Below are positions 36,321-43,995 of a stretch of 64,000 nt of DNA, in pieces. The position numbers were made by a program, and so were the translations under genes. Under the pieces are notes generated by a model. It was not told the origin of the DNA. It was given only the letters and a program-made list of their open reading frames with translations, and made no database searches. The stretch is taken from assembly GCF_014650875.1 (NCBI RefSeq), contig NZ_BMVU01000001.1, forward strand, positions 682,001-746,000, written 5' to 3'. This DNA comes from Streptomyces minutiscleroticus. GTDB taxonomy: Bacteria > Actinomycetota > Actinomycetes > Streptomycetales > Streptomycetaceae. Position 1 is the stretch's first letter; each line of letters opens with the position of its first letter.

Positions 36321-36401
36321 GGACGACCTCCCCTGTCGTGGGCGGCCGGCCGCTGTCGCGGCCCGGGAGCCGCCCGCGCAGTGCCCTGCCCGGGAACCGG
36401 C

Positions 36402-36448
36402 GATTCCACCCCTGCCGCAGGAGGGGATTCCGCCCCTGCGGCAGGAGG
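36402..36448. repeat. Tandem 24-bp repeats upstream of the ABC exporter
   Basis: GATTCC(A/G)CCCCTGC(C/G)GCAGGAGG occurs at 36402-36424 and 36426-36448, followed by a degraded third copy (GTCCCACCCTGCGGAGGGA). Each unit contains a near-palindrome CCTGCSGCAGG. They lie about 80-130 nt upstream of the exporter start and could fold in its 5' leader. Confidence 0.7.
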
Positions 36449-36566
36449 AGGTCCCACCCTGCGGAGGGAGCACGGGAGGGCGCGGCCGGGCAGGCGCGGA
36501 GGACGGAAGCCACCGCGCCTCCGCGCGCGGCCGTGGCGTTCCCGGCGGGGGGGCGGTCGTCCGCGG

Positions 36567-37010
36567 TCAGGCGCCGACGGGCCGCGACCAGGCGGGCGTG
36601 GTGCCCGTGGCCCCGCACAGGGCCAGGTAGAGCGGGATCGGCGGGGTGTACGGGACGGTGCTCTCCGGCCGGTGGATCAGGCTGGGCCGCCGGGGCGCGT
36701 CGGAGGGCACGAAGGCGCCGGCCGCGTAGTGCGCGGGCGCCGGCCACTGCACGGCGACGTCGGAGTCGGAGGGCACGATCCACCACCAGTCCGCGCCATC
36801 GGCGTACACGCAGCCGATGCGGGGGAGGCGGTGCACCACCTCCGCCCCGAGCCGGGCGGGTGTCGAGACCGCGTCGCAGCCGAGGGGGAGCTGCATGTCC
36901 GTCGGCACGCTGAGGCGCCGGGCCGCCGCGTCGCCGGACGCCCGCATGGTCCGCCGTACGCGGACCACCGTGTCCAGGCTCAGCGCGCGTGCCGCTCCGC
37001 CGCTCCGCAT
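36567..37010 (-). CDS. Hypothetical protein coupled to the module 2 ATPase
   Basis: A 147-residue protein of unknown function starting at ATG 37008-37010, one base after the stop of the ATP-binding protein gene, with AGGA 8 nt upstream. It contains DAVSTPARLGAEVVHRLPRIGCVYADGADWWWIVPSDSDVAVQWPAPAHYAAGAFVP and shows no signal peptide or membrane segment. Similar tryptophan-rich WWWIVPS proteins follow HATPase genes in other streptomycete loci as far as I recall. A regulatory or partner role for the ATPase is inferred from coupling only. Confidence 0.7.
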   Translation of the reverse strand: MRSGGAARALSLDTVVRVRRTMRASGDAAARRLSVPTDMQLPLGCDAVSTPARLGAEVVHRLPRIGCVYADGADWWWIVPSDSDVAVQWPAPAHYAAGAFVPSDAPRRPSLIHRPESTVPYTPPIPLYLALCGATGTTPAWSRPVGA

Positions 37011-37011
37011 G

Positions 37012-37629
37012 TCACAGTCCTCGCTCTCGGGTCCGCTCCCGCCGCACGGCGGAGGACTCCGCCTCGGTCCGCGAGGAGCCGGCTGGGGCCGGCCGGCTCC
37101 TCGCGCCCCAGCCCAGGTCCGACCGCGGCTCGGCGCCGTTGTTCGCCGAGTGCGGGAGTTCGGCCCAGACCAGCAGTCCGGGACCGGTCTCCTGGGCGCC
37201 CCAGGCACTGCACACCGCCGAGACGAGGAGCAGTCCCCTCCCGTGCTCCTCCTCGGGGCGCTGCGGCGACGGGCGGGGTTCACCCGGCGCGCATCCCTCG
37301 TCACGTACGGCTATCCGTACCAGTCCCTCGTCGTCGTGCAGCTCGCAGACCACGTACCGGCTCGCGGTGTGCACGACCGCGTTGGTGACCAGTTCGGAGA
37401 TGACCAGCTCGGCGGCGTCGCAGGTGTCCTGGCAGACCGACCAGCCCGACAGCCGGGCGCGGGCCAGGCGGCGTGCCTGGGCGGGCGAGCCCGGGTGAGC
37501 GGCCAGCTCGAACCGGAACCGGCGCTCGGCCGCCGCGCGGGGGCGCACCCCTGCGGCTGCACCGAGACCGTACCGGTCCTCGGCTGCGTCTGTTCCTAAC
37601 GGCGCGGCGGACGAAGTCACGCTTGCCAC
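37012..37629 (-). CDS. RsbW-like ATP-binding protein (module 2)
   Basis: A 205-residue GHKL-fold ATPase with N-box AAELVISELVTNAVVHTASRYV, G1-like VRIAVRDEGCAPG and G2 HGRGLLLVSAVCSAWGAQ. A basic C-terminal tail of about 40 residues follows the catalytic domain. GTG 37629 is the likely start (GGGGCG close upstream); GTG 37620 is a later candidate. It is divergent from a second Scr1/DUF397 pair, with paired dyads in the shared 184-bp region, and is followed by a coupled 147-residue gene. Confidence 0.85.
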   Translation of the reverse strand: MASVTSSAAPLGTDAAEDRYGLGAAAGVRPRAAAERRFRFELAAHPGSPAQARRLARARLSGWSVCQDTCDAAELVISELVTNAVVHTASRYVVCELHDDEGLVRIAVRDEGCAPGEPRPSPQRPEEEHGRGLLLVSAVCSAWGAQETGPGLLVWAELPHSANNGAEPRSDLGWGARSRPAPAGSSRTEAESSAVRRERTRERGL

Positions 37630-37646
37630 TATCGCCCCGCCGTGAA

Positions 37647-37682
37647 CACTTGGCAAGTGGCACTCTGAAAATTGCAGAGTGC
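37647..37682. promoter_or_regulatory. Two abutting dyads in the module 2 divergent promoter
   Basis: CACTTG-G-CAAGTG (37647-37659) is followed without gap by GCACTCTG-N7-CAGAGTGC (37660-37682; the spacer AAAATTG is AT-rich). They lie 18-53 nt from the ATPase start and about 130 nt from the regulator start. Sites of this form are good candidates for the Scr1-type helix-turn-helix protein, which would make the locus autoregulated. Confidence 0.65.
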
Positions 37683-37813
37683 AGTGTCCCCTCTCGAAGG
37701 GCCATGGCACACTGCTCGCAACAGCATGCGACGCGGCGTCAGTTCGGTAACCCGCCCCGGGTGGTCCGAACTAGGCGCCGCCCGGCCTGTCCGGGACCGA
37801 TCTGGAGGTAGAC

Positions 37814-38674
37814 GTGAGCGAACCGCGGTCCGCGCCGACGGTCGGCCAGGTCGTCCTCGGTCGGCGCCTGCTGGACCTGCGGGAGCGCGCGGGGCTCAAG
37901 CGCGAGGAGGCCGCGCGCGTCCTGCGCGTGACCGCCGCGACCGTCCGCCGCATGGAGATGGCCGAGGTCTCCCTCAAGATCCCCTATCTCCAGCTGCTCC
38001 TGAAGTCCTACGGCGTCTCCGACGAGGAGGCCGAGGCATTCGTCACGCTCGCGGAGGAGGCGAACAAGCCCGGCTGGTGGCAGCGGTTCCACGACATCCT
38101 GCCGGGCTGGTTCTCCATGTACGTGAGCCTGGAGGGCGCGGCCACCCTCATCCGCTCCTACGAACCGCACTTCGTGCCCGGCCTGCTGCAGACCGAGGAC
38201 TACGCGCGCGGCGTCCTGACCTCGGGCGCCATCGGCCAGACGCGGCCCGAGGACATCGAGCGCCACGTCGACCTGCGCATGCAGCGCCAGGCCCTGCTCA
38301 CCCGCGAGGACGCGCCGCGGCTGTGGGTCGTCATGGACGAGACCGCGCTGCGCCGGCCCGCCGGCGACGCCGGCGTCATGCGCGCCCAGATCGAGAAGCT
38401 GCTCGAGGCCACGAAGCTGCCCAACGTGACGCTGCAGATCGCCCCGTTCTCCTCGGGGCCGCATCCCGGCACGTACGGGCCGTTCGTGCTGTTCCGGTTT
38501 GCCATGGCGGAACTCCCCGACATGGTCTACAGCGAGTACCTGACCGGTGCCGTCTACCTGGACGCGCGCACCGAGGTGGCCACCCACCTCGAGGTCATGG
38601 ACCGCATGGCGGCACAGGCCGCCACAGCACATCGCACGAAGGAGATCCTCGAGGATCTCCGCAAGGAGCTGTGA
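37814..38674 (+). CDS. Scr1/DUF5753 helix-turn-helix regulator (module 2)
   Basis: A 286-residue protein. The XRE domain is at about 15-65 (VVLGRRLLDLRERAGLKREEAARVLRVTAATVRRMEMAEVSLKI) and DUF5753 runs from about 95 to 280 (FVPGLLQTEDYARGVL, PHPGTYGPFVLFRFA, VYSEYLTGAVYLDARTEVATHLEVMDRM). GTG 37814 follows GGAGG by 6 nt. The DUF397 gene begins directly after its TGA. It diverges clearly from the module 1 regulator, so these are two separate paralogues rather than a recent duplication. Confidence 0.92.
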   Translation: MSEPRSAPTVGQVVLGRRLLDLRERAGLKREEAARVLRVTAATVRRMEMAEVSLKIPYLQLLLKSYGVSDEEAEAFVTLAEEANKPGWWQRFHDILPGWFSMYVSLEGAATLIRSYEPHFVPGLLQTEDYARGVLTSGAIGQTRPEDIERHVDLRMQRQALLTREDAPRLWVVMDETALRRPAGDAGVMRAQIEKLLEATKLPNVTLQIAPFSSGPHPGTYGPFVLFRFAMAELPDMVYSEYLTGAVYLDARTEVATHLEVMDRMAAQAATAHRTKEILEDLRKEL

Positions 38675-38947
38675 ATGGACCGCACGACGTCCCGCGCACC
38701 CCGGATACGGGAGAAGCGGATCTACAACGGTATGCCCGCGCGCGACCTGGGCAGCGAGGGCTGGCACAAGCCCTGGAGCGGAGGCAACGGCGGCAACTGC
38801 CTGGAGGCCATGAAGCTGGAGGACGGCCGGATCGCCGTCCGGCAGTCCGCGGACCCGGACAGCCCCGCGCTCATCTACACGCCGGGCGAGATGACCGCCT
38901 TCATCCAGGGCGCCAAGGCGGGGGAGGCGGACTTCCTCCTCTCCTGA
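38675..38947 (+). CDS. DUF397 (Scr2-type) protein (module 2)
   Basis: A 90-residue DUF397 protein starting immediately after the regulator stop (TGA-ATG). The conserved core is WHKPWSGGNGGNCLEAMKLEDGRIAVRQSADPDSPALIYTPGEMTAFIQGAKAGEAD. It has a 30-residue basic N-terminal extension absent from the module 1 protein. Confidence 0.92.
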   Translation: MDRTTSRAPRIREKRIYNGMPARDLGSEGWHKPWSGGNGGNCLEAMKLEDGRIAVRQSADPDSPALIYTPGEMTAFIQGAKAGEADFLLS

Positions 38948-39605
38948 GCCTTTTGTGAGCCCCTTGTCCTCTGTGAATCGTCCTCTGTGAATTCTGTCGT
39001 TTTCTGACTTGATCACCGCCTCACCCCTAAGACTGTTCCGGCATTCAATTGATCCCTGAGCACCACGGAGACATCCGTACCGACCGCGACACCCGCACGA
39101 CCACGACCATCACCACGGGCACGGCCACGGCCATTGCCCACGCCTAGACAGCGCGCCCGTGCCGGCACCCGCGCCGGTGCCGGCACCGGCGCGGGACGGG
39201 ACATGGACATCGACCCGCGCGCCGGCCCGTACCTCGTCCCGTACGCCGGCGCACACGCCGATGAGCGCGCCGCGCCTCGTGCGCACCTCCTGCGCCGCGA
39301 GTGCTTCCGGCGCTTCGAAGACCTCCTGCGCTGCGAAGGCTTCACGCGCTGCGAAGGCTTCACGCGTCCCGCATGCCTCCAGCGCCCCGGAGCTTCTCGT
39401 GCTTCTCATGCTTCCCGTACATCCCGGGTGATCCATGCATCCGGCGCATCTCGCACTTCTCGGGTCTCCCGTGCACCGAGCGCTTCTCGTGCTTCGGGCG
39501 CTTCTCGTACTCCGAGCGCTTCTCGTACTCCGAGCGTCTCCCGCGCCTCGCGGGTCCCGCCTCCTCCGTAATTCCTTCCTGTTCCGCAGACCCATGGAGT
39601 TCCTC
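38948..39605. repeat. Repeat-rich 658-bp gap without a convincing gene
   Basis: The first 120 nt are relatively AT-rich and contain a 14-bp tandem duplication (GTCCTCTGTGAATC/T at 38966 and 38980). From about 39085 the sequence is low-complexity: CACGACCACGACC-type triplets, GCCGGTGCCGGCACC-type units, GCTGCGAAGGCTTCACGC twice near 39331-39366, and an 18-bp unit related to GCGCTTCTCGTACTCCGA three to four times at 39478-39540. A minus-strand open frame (39110-39703) translates it into Arg/Ser/Ala repeats; it is not called. Confidence 0.7.
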
Positions 39606-40418
39606 ATGACCGGGCACGAGCCCACGCAGGACGCCATCCGTATCGACACCGGCAAGCCGCATCCCGCGCGGATGTACGACTGGTTCTTAGGGGGCAAGGA
39701 CAACTACCCCGTGGACGAGGAGATGGGACGGCGGCTCCTCGCCCTCGACCGGCGGGTGCCGGCCATGGCCAGGACCAACCGGGCCTTCATGCACCGGGCC
39801 ACGCGCTGGCTGGCCGCCAACGGCGTGCGCCAGTTCCTCGACATCGGCACCGGCATCCCGACCGAACCCAACCTGCACCAGATAGCCCAGCAGGCCGCGC
39901 CCGACTCCCGCGTCGTCTACTGCGACAACGACCCCATCGTGCTGGCGCACGCGGCGGCCCTGCTGCGCAGCACGCCCGAGGGCCGCACCGAGTACCTCCA
40001 GGCGGACGTCCGCGACCCGGAGGCGATCCTCGGACAGGCCAGGGAGATCCTGGACTTCGACCGGCCCGTCGGCCTCTCCCTCATCGCCCTGCTGCACTTC
40101 GTCCCGGACGAGGACGGCGCGTACGAACTGGTGGACCGGTTCCTCGCCGCCCTGCCCTCCGGCAGCTACCTGGTCGTGTCGCACGCCTCGGGCGAGTTCG
40201 ACGAGGAGAAGGCCTCCGCGGCGACCGAGATGTACCGGCGCAGCGGGCTGACCATGGCGCTGCGCACCCGCGACGAGGTCGCCCGCTTCTTCGACGGGCT
40301 CGAACTCGTCGACCCCGGTGTGGTGCTGGTGCCGGACTGGCACCCCGGCCTCGGCGAGGTCATCGAGGTCGAGGGCGGACCGGTGCCCGGGTACGCGGCG
40401 GTGGGACGCAAGCCGTAG
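39606..40418 (+). CDS. SAM-dependent methyltransferase, DUF574 type
   Basis: A 270-residue methyltransferase of the actinobacterial DUF574/Methyltransf_19 group. Signatures are PHPARMYDWFLGGKDNYPVDEEMGRRLLA at the N-terminus, motif I QFLDIGTGIPTEPNLHQIAQ, VVYCDNDPIVLAHAAALL, QADVRDPEAILG and GLSLIALLHFVPDEDGAYELVDRFLAALPSGSYLVVSHA. The group is very numerous in Streptomyces, often near Scr1/DUF397 genes as here, and no substrate is known. ATG 39606 is preferred (GGAG 6 nt upstream) over ATG 39594. Confidence 0.92.
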   Translation: MTGHEPTQDAIRIDTGKPHPARMYDWFLGGKDNYPVDEEMGRRLLALDRRVPAMARTNRAFMHRATRWLAANGVRQFLDIGTGIPTEPNLHQIAQQAAPDSRVVYCDNDPIVLAHAAALLRSTPEGRTEYLQADVRDPEAILGQAREILDFDRPVGLSLIALLHFVPDEDGAYELVDRFLAALPSGSYLVVSHASGEFDEEKASAATEMYRRSGLTMALRTRDEVARFFDGLELVDPGVVLVPDWHPGLGEVIEVEGGPVPGYAAVGRKP

Positions 40419-40425
40419 ACCCTGG

Positions 40426-40521
40426 CCGGGAGCCGGGAGCCGGGAGCCGGGAGCCGGGAGCCGGGAGCCGGGAGCCGGGAGCCGGGAGCCGGGAGCCGGG
40501 AGCCGGGAGCCGGGAGCCGGG
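40426..40521. repeat. 7-bp minisatellite, 13 copies
   Basis: CCGGGAG repeated 13 times without interruption (40426-40516) plus a partial copy. It lies between the stops of the methyltransferase and gltD genes, 8 nt after one and 38 nt before the other. Copy number of such arrays changes by slippage, so it is a likely strain marker. Confidence 0.95.
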
Positions 40522-40559
40522 GATCGGGAAGCGGAGGGGCGGGGCGGCGGCCGGGGGTC

Positions 40560-42047
40560 TCACACCGTCAACGGGCGGTCGTACGGCCCGATCGGGGTGT
40601 GCAGACGGGTGCTCCCGGTCAGGTGGTGGTCCACCGCGGCGGCCACCGCGCGCCCCTCGGCGATCGCCCACACGACGAGGGACGCGCCCCGGGCGGCGTC
40701 GCCCGCCGCGTACACCCCGGGCACGCCGGTCGAGAAGTCCGGCGCGCGGGCGATCGTGCCGCGCGGGTCCATGCGCAGGCCGAGGCCGTCGATCACGCCG
40801 TCGTGCGGATCGGGCCCCGAGAAGCCGAGGGCGAGCAGGACGAGGTCGGCGGGGAGCGTGCGCCCGGTTCCGCGGAGCGGGCGGCGCGCCGCGTCGGCCT
40901 CGGCCAGGCGCAGCGCGCGCACCCGGCCGTGCGCGTCGCCGTCGAAGCGGAGCGTGGACGCCGCGAACAGCCGCGCGTCCACGTCGGCCGCGGGCGCCCT
41001 CCCCAGGTCGCGCGCCTCCTCGTGCGCCGCCGACACACGGTAGACCTGCGGGTACGTCGGCCAGGGCTCGGCGTCCTCGTCGCGCTCCGCGCCCGGGCGG
41101 GGGCGGATGTCGAGCTGGGTCACGGAGGCCGCGCCCTCGCGCACCGCCGTGCCGAGGCAGTCGGCGCCGGTGTCGCCGCCGCCGACGATCACGACGTGCC
41201 GGCCCGCGGCGGAGAGCGGCGAGGTCTCCAGGTCCCCCTCGCGCACCCGGTTCGCCAGCGGCAGGTACTCCATCGCCTGGTGGATGCCGTCCAGCTCCCG
41301 CCCCGGTACGTCGAGTTCGCGCCGGGTCGTCGCCCCGGTCGCGACGACCACGGCGTCGAACCGCGCGCGCAGCCGGGCCGCGTCCAGGTCCCGGCCGACC
41401 GCCGTGGACGGACGGAACGCCGTGCCCTCCGCCAGCATCTGCCCCAGACGCCGGTCGAGATGGTGCTTCTCCAGCTTGAAGGCCGGGATGCCGTACCGCA
41501 GGAGCCCGCCGATCCGGTCGTCGCGCTCGTACACGGCGACCGTGTGCCCGGCGCGCGTCAGCTGCTGCGCCGCGGCGAGCCCGGCCGGACCCGAACCGAT
41601 CACCGCGACCGAGCGCCCGGACAGCCGGTCCGGCGGCCGCGGCGGCACGAAGCCCTCCTCCCACGCCCGGTCGGCGACGGCGGCCTCGACGTTCTTGATC
41701 GTCACGGCGGGCCGGTCGATCGCGAGGACGCAGGCCGCCTCGCACGGCGCGGGGCACAACCGCCCGGTGAACTCCGGGAAGTTGTTCGTCGCGTGCAGCC
41801 GTTCGCTCGCCGCGCGCCAGTCGTCCCGCGCGACCAGGCAGTTGAAGTCGGGGATCAGATTGCCCAGCGGGCAGGCGGCGTGGCAGAACGGGACACCGCA
41901 GTCCATGCACCGGCCCGCCTGCCCGCGGACGATCGGCAGCAGCGCCCCGGGCACGGGCGCCTCGTCCCAGTCCCGCACCCGCTCCCGGACCGGCCGGCGC
42001 GGCCACTCCTCGCGCCCCGTGGTGAGAAAGCCCCTGGGATCGGCCAT
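40560..42047 (-). CDS. gltD: Glutamate synthase small subunit (beta)
   Basis: A 495-residue FAD/Fe-S protein that passes NADPH electrons to the large glutamate synthase subunit. The N-terminal Fe-S region has CMDCGVPFCHAACPLGNLIPDF and CPAPCEAACVL (about 48-115). The FAD Rossmann motif VAVIGSGPAGLAAAQQL is near 150-166 and the NADPH motif VVIVGGGDTGADCLG near 290-304; the FAD-closing GVYAAGDAARGASLVVWAI is near 455-473. Length matches GltD. The large subunit gltB is not adjacent on either side, so this is an unlinked copy or paralogue. ATG 42045-42047 has GAGGGGG 5-6 nt upstream. Confidence 0.9.
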   Translation of the reverse strand: MADPRGFLTTGREEWPRRPVRERVRDWDEAPVPGALLPIVRGQAGRCMDCGVPFCHAACPLGNLIPDFNCLVARDDWRAASERLHATNNFPEFTGRLCPAPCEAACVLAIDRPAVTIKNVEAAVADRAWEEGFVPPRPPDRLSGRSVAVIGSGPAGLAAAQQLTRAGHTVAVYERDDRIGGLLRYGIPAFKLEKHHLDRRLGQMLAEGTAFRPSTAVGRDLDAARLRARFDAVVVATGATTRRELDVPGRELDGIHQAMEYLPLANRVREGDLETSPLSAAGRHVVIVGGGDTGADCLGTAVREGAASVTQLDIRPRPGAERDEDAEPWPTYPQVYRVSAAHEEARDLGRAPAADVDARLFAASTLRFDGDAHGRVRALRLAEADAARRPLRGTGRTLPADLVLLALGFSGPDPHDGVIDGLGLRMDPRGTIARAPDFSTGVPGVYAAGDAARGASLVVWAIAEGRAVAAAVDHHLTGSTRLHTPIGPYDRPLTV

Positions 42048-42196
42048 GGCCGTCCCCCTCGCCCTGTACTCGCGACTCCGCCCACGGGTGCCCGGCCTCG
42101 TGGTGCCCGCCGCCGCGCGCGGGTGGACGGCACCCTTCCGGACACGATACGACGCGTCCGCCCCGCCGTCAGCACAACGCCGGGCGGCAGGACACG

Positions 42197-42265
42197 GGTC
42201 GGCAGGGCATGGGCCGGTGGAGCGCCGGTCGGCAGGGCATGGGTCGGTGGAGCGCCGGTCAGCAG
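42197..42265. repeat. 30-bp direct repeat upstream of gltD
   Basis: GGTCGGCAGGGCATGGG(C/T)CGGTGGAGCGCC starts at 42197 and again at 42227, and a third partial copy (GGTCAGCAG) starts at 42257. It overlaps the 3' end of the DUF1772 gene by a few bases and lies 150 nt upstream of the gltD start. Confidence 0.8.
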
Positions 42266-42738
42266 AGTGCCAGGAGGTACGACAGGGCCGCACCGGCCGA
42301 CGCGGCCGTGCGGACGTGGTTCCACGTGGTCCACTCCCGGACGTACGAGCGCCAGTGGGCCGCCGTCTCGGGGGAGCCGGGCTCCAGCCGCGTCAGGGCC
42401 TCGTTGCGCGGCACGTTCGCCACCACCGTCACTCCGAAGGAGCCGAACAGGTACAGCGCGCTGCCGAGCAGTAGCTTCACCGTCCCCCCGTCCGGCCACA
42501 GCACGAAGGTGACGACCGTCAGCACGGCGCACAGTACCGCCGTTCCGAGGAACAGGGACAGGAAGGCCGGGGTGGTCGCGGCCGTGTTGATCGCCTGCAT
42601 CGCGGCGACGCCCTGCGCGGGCGGCAGCGCCGCGAGCGCCCTCATCACGAACGTCGAGAACGCGCAGAACACCCCGGCCACCAGCCCGGTGCCCAGCACC
42701 CCGAGCACGGCCAGCAGGAAGTACGGTCCGTCGATCAT
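42259..42738 (-). CDS. DUF1772 (anthrone oxygenase-like) membrane protein
   Basis: A 159-residue membrane protein with four hydrophobic segments: FLLAVLGVLGTGLVAGVFCAFSTFVM, FLSLFLGTAVLCAVLTVVTFVLW, KLLLGSALYLFGSFGVTVVANV and the C-terminal TAASAGAALSYLLALC. The PRNEALTRLEPGSPETAAHWRSYVREWTTWNHVRTAAS stretch is characteristic of DUF1772. Some fungal family members act on anthrones, but bacterial ones are uncharacterised. ATG 42738; GGGAAG lies 5 nt upstream. Confidence 0.88.
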   Translation of the reverse strand: MIDGPYFLLAVLGVLGTGLVAGVFCAFSTFVMRALAALPPAQGVAAMQAINTAATTPAFLSLFLGTAVLCAVLTVVTFVLWPDGGTVKLLLGSALYLFGSFGVTVVANVPRNEALTRLEPGSPETAAHWRSYVREWTTWNHVRTAASAGAALSYLLALC

Positions 42739-43103
42739 CACCACTTCCCGTTCCGCCGCCCGGCCGTCCCGCCCGCGGACCCGCGTGCGGCCGTTCCGCC
42801 GGCGGCCCGTCCTTCGGCCGTCCGGCCGTGTGCGCGCCGCCCCGTACGGCCGCGGCCTCGAAGATCCTGCACGCTGCCCGCCCTTCTCACAAGTGACATG
42901 TGGTCCGCCCCCGTGCAGGCGGGACGCCGTGGTGAGGCGCCGCGCGGCACGGCGTCGCCCCGGTACGGCGGATACGGGGAGTGCGGTGGGGGCGGGGGGT
43001 ACGGAGGGTACGGCCGCACGCCGCACCGGTGCTCCTGCCCACGCCCGCGTCTCTGCTCCTGTCCCCGCCCATGTCCCCGCCCGTGTCCGTGTCCGCGCCG
43101 TTG
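42739..43103. other. Low-complexity gap
   Basis: 365 nt with no convincing gene. It contains CTCACAAGTGA (42886-42896), matching the core of the dyad at 52627-52644, upstream of the DUF1772 start. Then come a G/T-rich stretch on the plus strand (GGATACGGGGAGTGCGG near 42968) and CCCATGTCCCCGCCCGTGTCC-type repeats (43065-43095). Confidence 0.45.
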
Positions 43104-43811
43104 TCACGCCCCGTTCGCCGTCCGCCACTCCCGCAGCGTCGCGTCGACGGCGGCCCGGACGCGCCGCCGGGCCTCGTGCCGTGGCACCCCCTCCATCAGC
43201 AACCGGTCGTACGGCGTGTCCACGTGCCGCACGGCCGCGCGCACCGCCGACGCCACCGCCGCCTCGGACAGGGCACGCCCCGCGGCGCTGCGTCCCACGC
43301 GGCCGCTGCCGCGCACCGAGGCGTGCGCGGCGACGGCCTCCGCCCGCGTGGCCGGGCAGCCCGGGAACAGCCGCCGGATCTCGGCCGCGAACGCCGCCGT
43401 GAACCGCACGTCCTCGGCCGCGCGCCGCCGGGCGTCCCGCTCCCGCCGGCGGCGCCGCGCCTCGGCGTCCGCCAGGCAGCGCTCCTCGGCCCGGGCCAGG
43501 GCCGCCTCCTCGACGAGCACCCCCTGCCGCTCGTACCGGCCACGGCGCCGGTGGAACCGGACGACCACCGCCGACAGCCCGCTCTCCGCACGCGCCCGGC
43601 GCGTCAGCGCCGTCACACCGCGCGGCAGGAACACCAGGTGCCCGAGGTCCGCGCAGTCGAGGCATCGCGGCGCCCCCTCCTCCATCACCAGGAACGGCAG
43701 CGGCCCGCACCGGCACTCGGCGCAGTGCCGCCTCTTGAGCGGCTGGACGACGAGAGGCCCGTCGTGGGGTGGGGGTCCGTCGTGGGGCGGGGGAGTCGCC
43801 GCGGTCATCAT
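43104..43811 (-). CDS. DUF2293 domain protein with zinc-ribbon-like N-terminus
   Basis: A 235-residue protein. The N-terminal region has HCAECRCGPLPFLVMEEGAPRCLDCADLGHLVFLP, two CxxC-type pairs suggesting a zinc ribbon. A highly basic coiled stretch follows (LARAEERCLADAEARRRRRERDARRRAAEDVRF). The C-terminal DUF2293 domain is IRRLFPGCPATRAEAVAAHASVRGSGRVGRSAAGRAL and AVRHVDTPYDRLLMEGVPRHEARRRVRAAVD. The composition suggests nucleic-acid binding, but function is unknown. ATG 43811 or 43808 begins the protein; the frame upstream is low complexity. Confidence 0.85.
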   Translation of the reverse strand: MMTAATPPPHDGPPPHDGPLVVQPLKRRHCAECRCGPLPFLVMEEGAPRCLDCADLGHLVFLPRGVTALTRRARAESGLSAVVVRFHRRRGRYERQGVLVEEAALARAEERCLADAEARRRRRERDARRRAAEDVRFTAAFAAEIRRLFPGCPATRAEAVAAHASVRGSGRVGRSAAGRALSEAAVASAVRAAVRHVDTPYDRLLMEGVPRHEARRRVRAAVDATLREWRTANGA

Positions 43812-43863
43812 GATCACTTCATTCCCCGCCGCCCCGGGCCCCGCACCCGCTGCCGGCGGCTCC

Positions 43864-43918
43864 GTGCCTGTCCGCCTCGGTCCTGTGCCTGTCCGCCTCC
43901 GTCCTGTGCCCGTTCGCC
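43864..43918. repeat. 21-bp tandem repeat between divergent genes
   Basis: GTGCCTGTCCGCCTCGGTCCT (43864-43884) is repeated with one change at 43885-43905, then a partial third copy follows. It occupies the 170-bp divergent region between the DUF2293 and kinase-like genes, where their promoters must lie. Confidence 0.75.
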
Positions 43919-43995
43919 CCGGGCCTGCGTCCGTCGTCCCCGGCCGTGCCCCCGCCGTCCCCGGCTCCGGCGGGCCCCAGGGCATCATGGGGCGT

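Noticed and set aside
39110-39703. Minus-strand 197-codon open frame rich in Arg-Ser-Ala repeats
   Set aside because: It is the translation of tandem DNA repeats and runs into the start of the DUF574 methyltransferase gene on the other strand; no domain or ribosome-binding site.
40426-40521. Array resembling a CRISPR
   Set aside because: Units are 7 bp and contiguous with no spacers; no cas genes are in the window. The same holds for the 9-bp array at 55891-55962.
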